Source: Diplosphaera chodatii (lineage: Eukaryota > Chlorophyta > Trebouxiophyceae > Prasiolales > Stichococcaceae). From it: a DNA stretch of 64,000 bases. Position numbers and translations under genes: made by a program. Below, piece by piece: positions 23,066-35,137 of the stretch (position 1 is the first letter of the stretch; the number at the start of each line of letters is the position of its first letter). The notes under the pieces are model-generated. The model was not told the DNA's origin. It did not search any database and was given only the letters and a program-made list of their open reading frames with translations. The stretch covers positions 1,364,001 to 1,428,000 of the forward strand of contig JAALGY010000043.1 in assembly GCA_032358165.1 (NCBI GenBank), written 5' to 3'.

Positions 23066-26000
23066 TCACGTGGAGTTGCAGCGACGCAGCTCCGGTTGCT
23101 GGCGCTCCTTCTTCGGGAATCTCAGCAGCGGCGCATTGTCCGGCGTCGCGACTGGGCGCTCTGGAGCGTCCGGGTCGGCGATCCGCCGCAGTGCAGCCTG
23201 CAAGACGGTGGCACAACCTGCACGTCAGCCTCTTTGGCGGGCACGAGGAGACAGTTGTGGGCATTCAGCTGCAACCGCGCCATCGCACACACGCACTGGG
23301 CGTCTTTGACTCAATGACTGCATGTGCTTGGTATCAGGTATACCGAGAGCATAGGCGGCGTGGACCTCCGGCAAAGTGCCACACACCTTGGCAGCAGCCT
23401 CGGCCTCAGCATTGGAGCGCGCTGACGTCGTCGAGTTGGCCTTTGAGCGGCCACCGTTACCGTTGCCGCCGTCGCCGCTGCCGGTGCCGCCTCCGGGCAC
23501 GGAGGCAGCGGCCGCCCCCACGGCGGAGCCGCGGCCAGCTGCGGCGCTGCCGCCCTGCCGTGTCGCCATGCTGCAGCAGGACACAAGCACCATGTGTCTT
23601 GCCGTGATCATGTTGAAGCATGAGGGTGTGCAAGTGCAGACCACAGCTGGCAACACGTCACAGTATAGAGCGCAATGTTGTCGAAATCCTGGGGTAGGCC
23701 CACGTGCTCACCTGGCCTGTGCGGCGGCAAAGGGGTTGACCCAGTTGCCCGCGGCCGGCGCAGGTGCGCTGGCTGCCGGCAGGGCTTGTGGCGGCGAGCC
23801 GCTGCGCCCCAACTCTGGCAGCTGTGCCTGCAGCCATTCCAGAAATCATGTCACGGCCTGGCACCGACATGTATTGCAGGCGGGGGGGTACCCTAGTCAG
23901 TCGGCAGACTGCATCGTCTGGGGACCTGCCAGCAGCCCTGGGTGGAACGGTGTCCCTGTGAAACACACAGCTGTCAGGCTGTGAGAGGTCTGACTGATGC
24001 ACCTTCTTGGCCAGCGATGCAGCGTAGGCGGAGGGCCCCACGGGCGTCGGGCTGTTGGCGGACCAGCCGCCCTCTGACCGCGTGCCCTGCAGCGCACCGG
24101 CGCCCCACGCTCACCAGACCACCAGGCACGAAACATGGGATCATGCATCAGGTGGGTTTGCACGGGAGTGCTGCACCGACGTGGGCTGATCGGCCGGTGG
24201 CAGGTGGGTAGCATGCAGGGTGCTGGTGGGGGTGTGCGGAGCGCACCAGCTTGGCGAAGCTCATGGTGGCGCTGGGGGAGTCGGCGTGCAGCGCCGCCAG
24301 CCGGGCCGCGCGCGCGTTGAGCACCGACCCCGCCGCCAGCGGGCTGAGCGTGTCCTCCCCGCCCCCTGTGCCAGCAGGGCCAGCGACGCTCGGCGGACCG
24401 GTGCGATGCCACCAAGCAGGCCAGGGCGGTGTGGCAAGCCGTGCGACATCAAGCTGTTTGGGGTTGGTTGGTGTGGTGCAGGCAGCAGATCTGCTTTGTT
24501 CACTGTTCATTCTCAGGCGCTGTGCAACATGCGGATGGTACCTGCTGTGGCACCGTCGGCTGGGCTGGGCGAGCGCTGCTGCTCCTGGTCTGCATCTGTT
24601 CGAGCAGGGTTTGCTGTGTCGGATGTCGGCGACAGCACTCCACTTGTCTGCAGCCAATGGATCCACCCGATTCACTCGTTGAGGACACTATCGTCTGCTT
24701 GACATAATCTGATAGTGTGCTGCAATAGCAGCAACCAGATGCCTGTTTCGAACCGAGGGACGCCAGCAGTCCCTTACTGAAACTCATCGGGCATTTGTCT
24801 TCGAGCGAACATGTACTCAGGGCACAGCTGCCAGGCATGGCTCGGCACAGACCTGCATGCGCTGCTGTGCGGCTGCAAATGGGTTGATGACGGGTGCCCG
24901 GGGCCGCGCTGGCCGGGGCTGCTGGGACTGCTGCTGCTGCTGCTGTACCGGCGCCCCGGTTTCGAGCGACACCTGCGCATGTGCGGCGTGCTGCGGCTGC
25001 GGCGACGGCTGCGGCGACGCCGCCCCGCTCGGCCGCAGCGGCGACGGGTTGGGGCTCTGCGCCTGCTGCGGAGCAGCGACACAGGTGTGGGTGCAGAGGG
25101 TGTTGCACCTTGGCGCAACTCGGGCTTAACTCGGAGGATGAAGACAACGACCACGAACCGTGTGAACCCAACTGTCAACTGAGCTCATGTTGGGACCATG
25201 GTCAAGTGTAGCCACAAGACTGGAGTATGCTGGGGGCAAAAGGGGCCCCTGCCTGCAGCCCGGCGGCGCTCTGCTCGCGCAGGTCGGAGGAGCGGGTGCG
25301 GGGGAGCAGGCCCATGGCCAGGGCGCGGGACACGCCCGGCGCCGACGCCGTCGCCAGGCTGCTGCCAGTGCGCCGCCGCGAGCGCAGCTCGTCGTGCAGC
25401 GGCTGCAGCCGCGCCAGCACCTCCTCAAAGTCCGGCCTGCACAGCGCAGGTTTGACTGTTTCAAATGTCCCCCGGCGCGCGCAGAATGCCCTGGTCGAAT
25501 GACTCTAGCGCGGCTCAGCTTTGAGTGCAAGCCGGTGCTGGCTGCGCAATGCGAACAAGGCGACAGCATCTCGGCACACTGTCTGCCCGAGCTTGTGTCA
25601 AGCCCAGGAGCCAGTGCGCCCACCGGTCGATGGGCTCGCCCTTCCAGCAGTCCCGCATGAGGGCGGCGTACTCGGGCGGGCAGCCGTCCGGGATGGGCGG
25701 CCGCTTGGCGTCGTACACCACCGCGTACAGCACCTGCCCCACCGTCATGCCCTCATACAGGGCCTCCCCGCTGTACAGCTCCCACACTGCAGGAGTAACA
25801 CAAATGTTAACATCAATTGGCTGTAATGTTGGTGCTCCGACACACCATGATGCAATAGTCATTACGTCCCTGTGATCATCAGCTCATGGCATGCAAGTGC
25901 CCAAGGGTACTCATGAGGGCTGCACCACTAACTCTACACCAACTTACTGAGAATGGCAAAGGAGTAGACGTCGGCAGCCTTTGCGAATTTGCCAAGGCTC

Positions 26001-28830
26001 AGCAGCTCGGGTGCCATGTAGGATATGGTGCCGTAGGTGTGCGTGGACACGTGTGTCTTGTTCTCCGCCAGCACCCGGCTCAGGCTGCGGCAGCATGCGC
26101 ATGGCATCAGTGGGCGGCCCAGATCCGTGACACAAGCAGGATATCAGGTGGGGCAAGCATGCACGAGCGCACCCGAAGTCGGCCAGCTTGCACACATAGC
26201 CGCGCAGGTCCGTCGCCGTGGATTTGAGCAGCACGTTGGCGGACTTGAGGTCGCCGTGCAGCACGCCCACGCTGTGCAGGTACGCCATCGCCGACGCGAT
26301 GTCCATCAGGCACATCAGCACGTGCATCTGCGATCATTGCAAGACACACCTTACAAATGCTCATGCAGTGGCATTGAAGTTTCATTGCTCATGGCACCCG
26401 GCACAGCAAGCATTGGTGCGAACGTATGGCGGATGCACGCGACACAAGGCGAACACCAGGTGCTGACCAGGTCGGGGCCGCCGCCGGGGGCGCGGGACTG
26501 CAGCTTGCCACGCTCGATGGCGCGCTGCAGCGAGCCGCGGTCGCAGTACTCCAGCAGCATCCACGTCTCCAGCACATCCTGCACGCATGCACGGACGCCG
26601 TCAGCGTGCTGCGTTGCTCGGGCTCATCTTGCAAGCAGGCTTCGTCATGCACTCAGTCTGCCTGCATTTTATCGCGAGCGCCAGCAGTGCCCACGTCTTG
26701 CAGGGCCATAGCAGAGCTGGAGCCACGAGCAGAGCTGAAGCACCGAGCGCTGGTGAAGCTCACCGCCTGCTTCTCAGGGGCGTCCTCCGGGGCGTCTGCG
26801 GGCCCCCCCGCCTGCTCCGGGGTGTCCTCCTCCGCTGCACGTGCTGCGTCAGCAGGCGCTCCAGCTGCCGGGGCAGCCGCGACTCCCTCCACGTCCGCCG
26901 CCGCCGCGCCACCTGCTTCTGTACTCCCAGCTGCCATGGCCGCTGCAGACTGCTCAGCCGCAGACTGCTGCACCGATGCAATCGCCAGCTGCTGTGCTTC
27001 CGAGCCGGCGGCAGGGTGCGGGACGTCTGGCCGGTCGCCGCCGTTGCCTGCAGATTACAGTTATCATCCCATATTGAGGAGCGATTGAGCCAGCTGCAAG
27101 TCTGTGGAGGTGTATGAATGTAGGCGTCAGGAGGAACAGGCAACATCATGGTGGGGCACATCCCAGTAACAAGCCCCACCGCTGGCAGAATCCTTTGATG
27201 TGGCCTGCGCCTCAGCTCCCGGGTCGCGGGCCGGCTCGTCGTTCACGCGGACAGTCGTGATGCGGTAGGTGATGACCTGACGTATGACCAACAGTCGATC
27301 ACTCAGGGTGGCTGTGGGTTCGACACCTCACAGCCTCAGAGACCCAGCTGCGGAGCTGGCTGCGGCGCACAGTAACGCAGTGCAGCCGGCAGTGCGCACC
27401 ACTCCAGGGTGGGCAATGGAGGTGGACAGCAGCGTCTCGCGGGTGATGTCGTCCTGCAGGATGAGCGCATGCTCCAGCACCTTGATGGCCACCTGCAGCC
27501 ACGTCGCCCGCGGCGCTCATGTGTGGATGACCCTCGGCTGTCGCACTGATTTGCAGATGTGCATCTCAAGTGCACTGCAGGGTGAGCTTGACAGCGTCGC
27601 ACCATGGCGCCCTTCCATCGACCCTTGTATACGCAGCCTGGAGCACAGCAAGTAGAAGGTAGGGCATGGTTCGTCAGTGGGTGGCCTTGCCAGGGCAGTT
27701 TCAGGGTCAGGAGCGTTCACTGGCAGGTGGGCAAGCGCACCGAAGGAGCCCTTGCCGAGCAGCGGCCCGATCTCGACTCCCTGTGCAGCAAAGCAGACAG
27801 GACTCGCACAACGAGGACCACAGCATGTGTCTTTCTGCACCATGCATCCCAGCCTACACCTGGTGACCATAAGACCGCAACGCGCAAGCAGTGAGCTGGC
27901 GGCGCATGCATGGCGCATCCATGATACGGCTGCAGGGCTGAGGCAGCTTGATGCCCTCATGGCAGTGCAGCACCTCCAGGGGGCCCCCAGAACGGGTGCG
28001 CAGGACTGCGGGCAGGCGCGCAAACAAGTCGGAGCGTGCTTGCAGGGACCCGCCCCGCGGCGATGGCTGCGGCCGGGCGGCCCTGCGACCGCTGCCGGCG
28101 CTGTTGTTGCTGCCGCCGGCCAGCGGCGGCAGCTCTGCCAACGTGTCGCGCCTTTCGCTGACGCTCGTCTGCAGCGCAGGACGGCACAGCGGGGTGGGAG
28201 GTACATGATGACAGCGGCTTGTTGAGAGGCGCCACCTGCACATGCGCGCGGTTTCCACGCACGTAGTCATCCAGAGGTGTTTCGAGCATATGCAGCTGGC
28301 ACATGGCCTACACCTGGCTGCTGAGTTGAGACGACGTCCGCCTGGCTGCATCTACAGCAGCCTCGCCTCCAGGCAGCACCGGCGGCATCGCCGGCATCGG
28401 CTCGGACGTTGCCGAGTCATTCGGACTGGCCGGCTTGGAGCTGGTCAGCTGCGGCGCGGCAGCAGCTGTGGCTGACGATGGCTGGGCGCCGCTTGACTGC
28501 ACAGCCGCAGAGCTGCCGGCGGCCGATGACACCGCTGCGAACGGTGACACCGCCGTGGGCGGCTTGTAGCCAGCCTGGGCTGCGCCCTCCGCCTGGCTGC
28601 TGGCTGCTGCGGCTTGCTGTGCACCAGGCTCGCATTCTGGTGTCTTTTCCTGTGGCAGAGCGTCAAAAGATATCAGCATTACACCGTGCACCAAGTGCAC
28701 AGACTTCCAGCATCCCCATCTGCTTGCGCCTGCGCACCTTCTCATGCTCAACCACGCCGGCCTCCTCCGCGGCCTGGACTGGCTTGCGGCGACTGCCGCG
28801 TGGATGGCCGCCAAAGCAGGAGCAACCCAT
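23066..28830 (-). CDS. N-myristoylated TKL/Raf-like protein kinase
   Basis: Predicted Ser/Thr kinase. Nineteen minus-strand exons: 28830-28705, 28649-28314, 28168-27974, 27780-27741, 27637-27603, 27492-27400, 27276-27180, 27047-26764, 26578-26468, 26327-26173, 26084-25948, 25786-25624, 25436-25253, 25065-24853, 24453-24247, 24086-24003, 23821-23712, 23570-23387, 23197-23066. They give about 961 residues in phase; the third exon could instead end at 27860. It starts MGCSCFGGH, a myristoylation plus palmitoylation signal. The glycine loop is LLGKGSFGCVY, then VAIK (K248), HGDLKSANVLL (about 463-473, HGD in place of HRD), DFG (489-491) and ISYMAPELL. Between VITYRITTVRVND and WMLLEYCDRGSL sits an Ala/Glu-rich insert of about 110 residues. 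The tail carries two copies of NPFAAAQ. The exon ending at 25253 appears to use a GC donor. Confidence 0.9.
25066..25252 (-). other. Putative GC-AG intron in the kinase gene
   Basis: After codons for AAGLQ the minus strand reads CAG|GCAGGG, and the next exon resumes at CAGGCGCAG in phase. No GT in that frame precedes the stop, except one in the wrong phase, so a GC donor is the simplest reading. Confidence 0.6.
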
Positions 28831-29201
28831 ACCGCCTCACGCACGGCCGTCCGGCACAACACGCAGCATCCTCCAGGCTGCAGTCCGTGTGCGCGTTGCT
28901 GGACCCTGCCGAGTGTGTCAAGGCTGCTGCGCCAGGTATATGCAGCGCCAGCCGGTCTGCTGCACGTGCAGGTGAAGTGTTGCGCCAAAACCTGCGCCGC
29001 TGCAGCGCAGTGCACCTGCAGGGCAGCAGAGTGACGCAGATGATGACCCTTTGCGCAGCCCCGTACAGAATGACGCGGCCTTGCGATGCAGAGTGATCAG
29101 CTGTCACTTAACCTGCCTCAGGCGCCTGCCTACGGTGCGTCGACACACATCACCGGTCCAGAAGCAGTCCAACGGCACACGGGCCCCGGGCCACTGTTGC
29201 C
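28831..29201. promoter_or_regulatory. Short divergent promoter region (kinase / small mitochondrial-type gene)
   Basis: Only 371 bases separate the ATG of the minus-strand kinase (28830) from the ATG of a plus-strand gene (29202), so both must be driven from this interval. No TATA box is visible, which fits a TATA-less bidirectional promoter. This is inferred from layout only. Confidence 0.45.
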
Positions 29202-29602
29202 ATGCGCAACGCAGGAATGCAGATGCTAAAGGCCCAGGTAGCGTGGTCGGCGTCGGCTCGCAGGGGCGCCAGGCGCACCTTTTTTTCGGCGTTTTCCTCC
29301 CAGCCTGGTGGCACGCGTGGCGGACTTCAGAAGCAGTTGGCCCGGCCTGAGCTCTATACAATCCTCGGGGATCGTCTGTAAGTGGAGCGCGGTCCTTCGC
29401 GCTGATTGTGGCTGCAGCCTTCTACGGGCGGATGGGCAGCAGGTTTCACTGATCAGGAGCCACCGCCGCTGTTCAGGGCGAGATCTCCCGCGGCGAAAAA
29501 GTGCACGACTCCTTTCCCTTTTCGGCCGCCTTACAGGCCACGTTTATGTCATTGATCGACACCAAAATTCGCCTTCTTCATGCACACTTCACCCTCAAGT
29601 AG
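29202..29602 (+). CDS. Small protein with mitochondrial-type presequence, unknown function
   Basis: Exon 1 begins at ATG 29202 and reads MRNAGMQMLKAQVAWSASAR, then RRGARRTFFSAFSSQ: basic, no acidic residue, like a mitochondrial presequence. It then reads LQKQLARPELYTILGD. A strong donor GTAAGT lies at 29378. A downstream stretch, after an AG at about 29459, reads ATAAVQGEISRGEKVHDSF, then FPFSAALQATFMSLIDTKIR, LLHAHFTLK and TAG at 29600-29602, with good codon bias. Phases join if the donor is at 29373 (GTCTGT) but not at 29378, so the junction is unresolved. If joined, the protein is about 100 residues. I do not recognise it. Confidence 0.5.
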
Positions 29603-29665
29603 CTGATCGGCTGTTGCTGATGTGGGATGTCGCTGGCAGTCACGACCTTGCAAGTGCAGAACAGT

Positions 29666-32600
29666 CTACATTGCCGCCCACATTTTTGAGACAACTTCTA
29701 GGAGATGCGCTGATCGCGAAGGTAGTTCGATCGCAAGGTTGGTCATGATGCCCACTTGCTGTCGCGCAACCCTTGACAGGACCGTCTGACGCACACCCGC
29801 CGGTGTTGTGCCGCTCAGCAGTGCCCAGGCTTCATGGCGGTGAACGGCTGTCAGTAGCCATGGCTTGCAAGGGCCACCAGGTTCAGGTGCTGAGTGCCTC
29901 GCCGTGTTTTGCCTGTCAAGCAGAACGCCTGTCTTGATATCCAGCGACACCATAGTTCTGACCCACATACAGTCGTGGCAGCAATGCAAAACATGGCAGG
30001 CGGCAGGACCTGGCAACTCTGAAGGCAGCATCAGCGACGCAGCGGGCTCCTGCTTGACCTCATTGCCATCTGCGGTGGCTGGCACGCCTTGCTCTGAAGC
30101 TGCCAGCGGCACACTGGCATGTTCCGGCTGCTGCTGCTGCCGCTGCCGCCGCTGCGCCGGGGAGGGCGGTGGCGCTGGCGGCAGCAGTGGCGGCGGCCGC
30201 TTCCTCGATCCGGAGCCACCCCTTCGCCGGCTTGGCTGCTGTGTGCCCTTTTTTGGCGGGCTGCCCGACTGCGGACCTGACGGCGTCACCTCGCCGTGCG
30301 AGTCCGCAATGGAACCTATGGCTGGCGACTGCTGCGGATCTTGCTCCTGCGCCTGCTGCTGCTGCAGCGGCTTGGCTGCATCCGCCGGTGGTTGCCGTGG
30401 CTGCACCGCATCTGGCTGCTGTTCTCCCTCTGGGATTAACGCCTCCTGCAGCTTTGCCTCTAGTGGTGCCGAAGACGCTGGGGGTGATGGGAGCTGCTGC
30501 TGCTGCTGCTGGGGTGAGGGGGGCGCTGCAGGCGGCAGGGACCGCTGCCGCTGTGGCAGATGCTTCAACGACTTGGCCAGCATCAGCGTCGCTGACCCCC
30601 GGATGACTGGGTAGCGACATGTCGCCAGCCGCTCCTCGGGCACAGGTAGCTGATAGTCCATCTGATAAGACAGCAGCCAATTGAATCCAGGTGGTCATGC
30701 AGTGTCCGAGATCTGCTAGCAGGCACATATACAATGCTGTGTTTTCAAGATAGAGCAATAAACAGTGCATAGCGGATGGGCCACACAGACAGTGTGCATG
30801 TGCTGACCTTGCTGGCCCAGGAGTAGCCTGCCGAGGTGGTGGGCCACGGAGTAGGACTTGATGCCCGTCCGTTCTCGAGCATCGGCAGCGCCGACGCCTC
30901 AATGGCAGCATCCCCAGCAGCCTGCAAGATACAACGCTTCCACTCCAGACACGGTGATGATCAGCAAGGACAAAATCATGCAGGCATCTGTGTCCTCACA
31001 TCCATTCCGCCTGCTGGTGCAGAGGCAGATGCAAGCTTGATGTGTGCATGGTGGACAGTGGTAAAACGTGCGCAAACCTCAGTTGCACAAGTTCCTGAGC
31101 TTGCCCCACACGACCAGTACAGTGTTGTGTGCAACATGCGCACCGTGGTCCAGGCAGGCATGACGGCTGCTGCGACTCCGGCCTGCGCCAGCGTGGCCTC
31201 GATCTGCGACAGCAGCAGGCGCCCGTAGCCGAGACCCTGCACCCAAGAGGGTGCACATGATCAGGTGCATCGTCCTGGCCCAGGTGTTTGGACCTTGACA
31301 CGAGGTGCTATGGCTGTGCCGCTGCCCCCGCTACAGGCGAGTGCTTGTCTTGTGAACGACAGGCAGCCAGGGGGCACCTGGGATTGTGGCCTGGTGGCGA
31401 CAAAGGGGATTTCTGCCAGATCGGCTCCAAAGGCCCGAAACACAGCCGCTGATACAACAAAGGGGCCGCTCCAGAGGGCCGCAGTGTAGAAGCCTGAGAA
31501 GTCGGCCTTGCGGTTTGCCGCTGTGAAGCCCCCAATCAGCAGCTGCAGCAGCTCGAGGCCTGTGCAGGCAAACAATGTGCTGCTTTGATTTCAGCAGAGA
31601 AAGGCGCATCTGCACGTTGCCCAGCAAGGCGAACCCTGGACATTTGCTCAGCCAGTGGAACCTGGCGAAATGCTGACCTGTTGTGCGGTCAACAATGGGG
31701 TCGGAGGCCTCCTTGAACAAGACGCGCACAGCATTGAGCACACCACGCAGCTGCTTCTGCTGTGCTGCACTGTATGATGGCGCATAGCCTTGGCACCCCT
31801 GCAGCTGTGCATTTGGTCGTCAGTCAGGAGCTTCCCTGCGCTCCCTCGTGCCAAGCTGCAATGCTGTAGCCTGTGGCAGCCTACACAGGGATGGCACAGC
31901 CGCTCACCGCTGATGAGTGCACGGCGCCTGGGCTCTTTGCGTCTACTGGGCTGCCATTCTGCTGCGTACTGGGGGGTACAGCAGGCTTCACTGCTGCACC
32001 GCGGATGATCTGCCACGTGAGGTGGCCCTGGCCCGCCTGCTCTGGCAGCGTCTGCAGCCCTGCGGCCGCCGACTCCGCCAGCCGCTGGGCGACCCGCCTC
32101 TCCTCATCGCTGGGAAACCAGGTCGCTGAAGTGCTGTCCATCTGCAACACAGATGCAGGCAGAGTATCAGCAGCGGCAGAGCGCTGCAAGCATGTGTCGC
32201 ATTCAGAGGCGCACAGCAGAGGCGCACTGAAGCATGCATGACGCTCTACCAGGCACGAGCTGAGACAGGCAAATCGACGAACCACAGGTGATCAGCCCTA
32301 CCATGTCACGGTCGAGCTGTGATAAGCAATGCAAATGATACCGCCGGTGGCTGAGAGGACTGCAAACGTAGCGCTGAGATGCGTCTGCTGCCTGCTGTCC
32401 AGGGTCTGTACGCCGACAGGGTTCTACTGGTATCAAACCACTTCTGCACACCTGCATTGGCATGGAACAGGGTATGCCACCCAGTCCATTTCAAATGCTC
32501 GAGTAGACAGGCCAGAGCAGGACATGCATGATGAGATGTGTGCTGTCAGGACTGCACCAGCTCTCTGCTGTCTGTGAGCCTGCTGACGATTGTGTCCCAA

Positions 32601-33885
32601 TCCTGGGCTGCCTCGTCCTGCAAGGGACTCGCTCCATGTCATACATTGTACATGGTGACACAATCATTTGCTCCAACAAGTATCTGCTCATGCACTTCTG
32701 GACCGTAAAACTATCAAAGAGCTGTGCAGAAGGACGGATCTAGCTCACGCTCACGCCATTGGTAACAGGCCCATCTGCCGTGCTGCTGGGCACAACCTGC
32801 TGCTGCGCTGCGATCCACTGCACCTGCCGGCATGAGAGCATGAGAGCATTCATTCACGTCGGGTGCCGCAATACTTTAATGATGGCATCATGGTTGTGCG
32901 AATGCTGCACACCCCTGCCAGAAATCCCTGCATCCGCACGGGAAGCAGGCCGCACCGGGCATCGTGGGTGCTGCAGTTCGCCGAAGCCAGGCTTTGCGCA
33001 GGCTGCGCACACACATGCATTGCAGTGCCAGTGGTCCTCGTCTGGCATGGCGCTGAGGCCCAGGCACTCCAGGTGGAAGATTGCTGGGCAGGTTTCACAG
33101 CAGAGCAGATCGTCACCCTGCACAGGATTGATGTCAACACAATGTCAGGAGGACAGAGAGCTGAGATGCTCTGGCCATTGACAGCTTGCATGGATGCTGC
33201 AGCGTCTATGATTTGTGGGCTGGCATGCGATCCTATCTTTGCTTTGCAACCGCAGCTGTCTGAACACCCTCTGCGACGCACCCCAAGGCAGCACACGGAG
33301 CAGACATCGTCGTTGCCGTCCCAGGTGGGCTGCGCCGGCATCTCGCCGGGTCCGCGTTCTCTATATGCCCTCGTGGCCTCCATGATCACCTCCTGCTTGC
33401 AGCACATGTGGCATATCGCCCAGAAAGGTCATGAGGCAGCTGTGCTTGACACATGACATTTCTAGGTCACCAAGGTGTGACGTCAAGACAAGCGCCTGCT
33501 GGGAGATGAACAGCGCTGGTGCTCGCCTGGAGAATACGCCCCCTCAGGGTGTACATGTTCCCGGTCGCACGCCGCAGTGCGCTCTTGGCATGCAGCTCAA
33601 AAGCGCCGAAGGTCATCAGCTTCGAATGCCCTTCCACCTCCACGCCGTCCCGGCGAACCCTGCCGATGGCTTTGAGCTCGCCACCCTTGGGCTGTGCAGC
33701 ATTCAGTGACACACTCATATGTGAGTGCATGGCATGGCGCCCCGCCGGCAGATTGTTGGCACAGATGTCAGGCACCATCACAGGATATGTGCATGAGACG
33801 CGCTTACTCTGTACATGACGAGGGCTCCATCCTCAAGAAATCCAGCATCGATGACCTTCGCTAGGACACACTGGTGGCTTGCCAT
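29666..33885 (-). CDS. PHD-finger / GNAT acetyltransferase-like regulator (IDM1/ROS4-like)
   Basis: Predicted chromatin protein. Supported minus-strand exons: 33885-33808, 33691-33527, 33395-33282, 33117 to about 32990, 32350-32302, 32141-31992, 31798-31678, 31559-31378, 31236-31144, 30921-30808 and 30661-29666. One or more exons between 32990 and 32350 are uncertain. It starts MASHQCVLAKVIDAGFLEDG. Next comes a TDBD-like segment (GRVRRDGVEVEGHSKLM, then FGAFELHAKSALRRATGN). Then comes a PHD finger with CSVCCLGGDDLLCCETC, FHLECLGL and HWHCNAC, and a second zinc-ligand piece HRRYHLHC. The GNAT fold has DPIVDRTTG, DFSGFYTAALW, EIPFVATR and the acetyl-CoA loop QGLGYGRLLLSQIE. The last exon ends in a Pro/Gln-rich basic tail. 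This domain order is that of plant IDM1-type histone acetyltransferases linked to DNA demethylation. The exact 3' end is uncertain. Confidence 0.85.
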
Positions 33886-34815
33886 CTTGACAGGATGTGT
33901 CACATTACCAGTGGTGTACACTGCCGAGCTTCAAATTTTGCGCGCATCAGGCATCATGAATAGCGGTGATGAGTGTTTACTATCGCTGTGACCGTGCGTC
34001 ACCCCGTTGACAATACAAACTGTATTGTAACACCTGGCTGACTGCTGCTCATGACAGAGTTCGCAACAAGCAGTCCTTTGCAACAAGTGTGGCAGCGCTA
34101 CCGTGGCTAGCAGCCTCGAGACCCAACCAGTGTCAGCTGAATTGGAGCGCTGCCTCTGAAAGTTGAGCACTTGAGCTCTGGTTGTGGTTTGGCAGTAACT
34201 GGACGAGCTCACTGGACAGTATGCCCCTTGCCCCTGCATGTGGTACCTGCACAAAGCCTGCGCCATCCGAGTTACCATCTACGGCGATGCTAGTCCGTCA
34301 GTGACATCCTGCTCGGCTGGCTGAAACCCCGCACCATTGTATACCTGGCGGTCTGCCTGTCGAATGTGCGGAATGGCTTGCGCTACGTCGGCTCTGCTGT
34401 GTCCGCTGCGGCAAACGAGCACTGCGCAGGCATGCTGCTCAGCTGATACAGCTCGTCTGACCAGACCACAGCTACAGCACACTACACGCCAATCAGCGGC
34501 CGGCGTTCGCCATGGCGTCAGGCATCAGCAGCACGTGTGGCAGGCCGGCTTGCGTCCGCTCACATGCGCAGCCACCGATCCAGATACTCTTGCAGAGGTT
34601 GGTTCTCTTCAGCCAATGTTTCAAGGCTGCCAGCACGCGGCTATGTATAGCATCTGTCTGAGTGATGCTGCTGAGGCACAGGCTGCTGGCGGTGCCGAGG
34701 ATGAGGTGGTGCTCACAAGGGAGGAGGACTGGACGGTACATACTCCCATCTTCGCAAGACCTGACTGTCGCACTCACACGTTTGTTTATCTGCGGACGGA
34801 GTTTGTACTGGGCTG
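33886..34815. other. Divergent intergenic region
   Basis: Lies between the starts of the PHD-GNAT gene and a small plus-strand gene. One plus-strand ORF (to 34816) exists but its codon bias is weak. No repeat or RNA gene seen. It should hold both promoters. Confidence 0.4.
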
Positions 34816-35137
34816 ATGTCACGCGGTGGCACTGGACCACAGGTGCCAGGCGGTGCCAACGATTCAATGTCAAGCAACACGCAGCTTGGGAGAGCGGTGC
34901 AAGACGCCTGCAAAGAGCTCGAGACGCTTGGCGGCTTGGTGAGATCTGTGCTTGATCATTCGTTGAACCGAGTGCTCCTGCTCTGGCACACATTGCTCGA
35001 TCACTGTCATAGCGCGGGGAAGAGGTGGGAACTGTCCACTGCAGGAGCAAGAAACCATCGAGAAGGCGAACGTGCTGCTCCAGAAGCTGGGTTATCGTGT
35101 CAGGGAACAGGGCAGTGACAAGGTCGCTCCGGATTGA
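34816..35137 (+). CDS. Small 71-residue helical protein, unknown family
   Basis: Two exons, 34816-34938 and 35045-35137, join in phase with a GTGAGA donor and a TGCAG acceptor. The product starts MSRGGTGPQVPGGANDSMSS, then has a helical stretch TQLGRAVQDACKELETLGGL and, after the intron, EQETIEKANVLLQKLGYRV, ending GSDKVAPD. Heptad-like Leu/Ile/Val spacing across the junction suggests a coiled coil, as in small subunits of large complexes (Mediator or BLOC-type). No family could be assigned. It is too short for a standard ORF search because of the intron. Confidence 0.55.

Noticed and set aside
30060..30911. 283-residue minus-strand ORF overlapping the PHD-GNAT 3' exons
   Set aside because: It runs through an intron and is out of phase with the exons ending in the GNAT strand. 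Its Gln/Ala/Pro content mirrors the overlapping real exon. Part of it (GIKSYSVAHHLGRLLLGQQ) has strong bias, so the exon at 30808-30921 deserves transcript checking.
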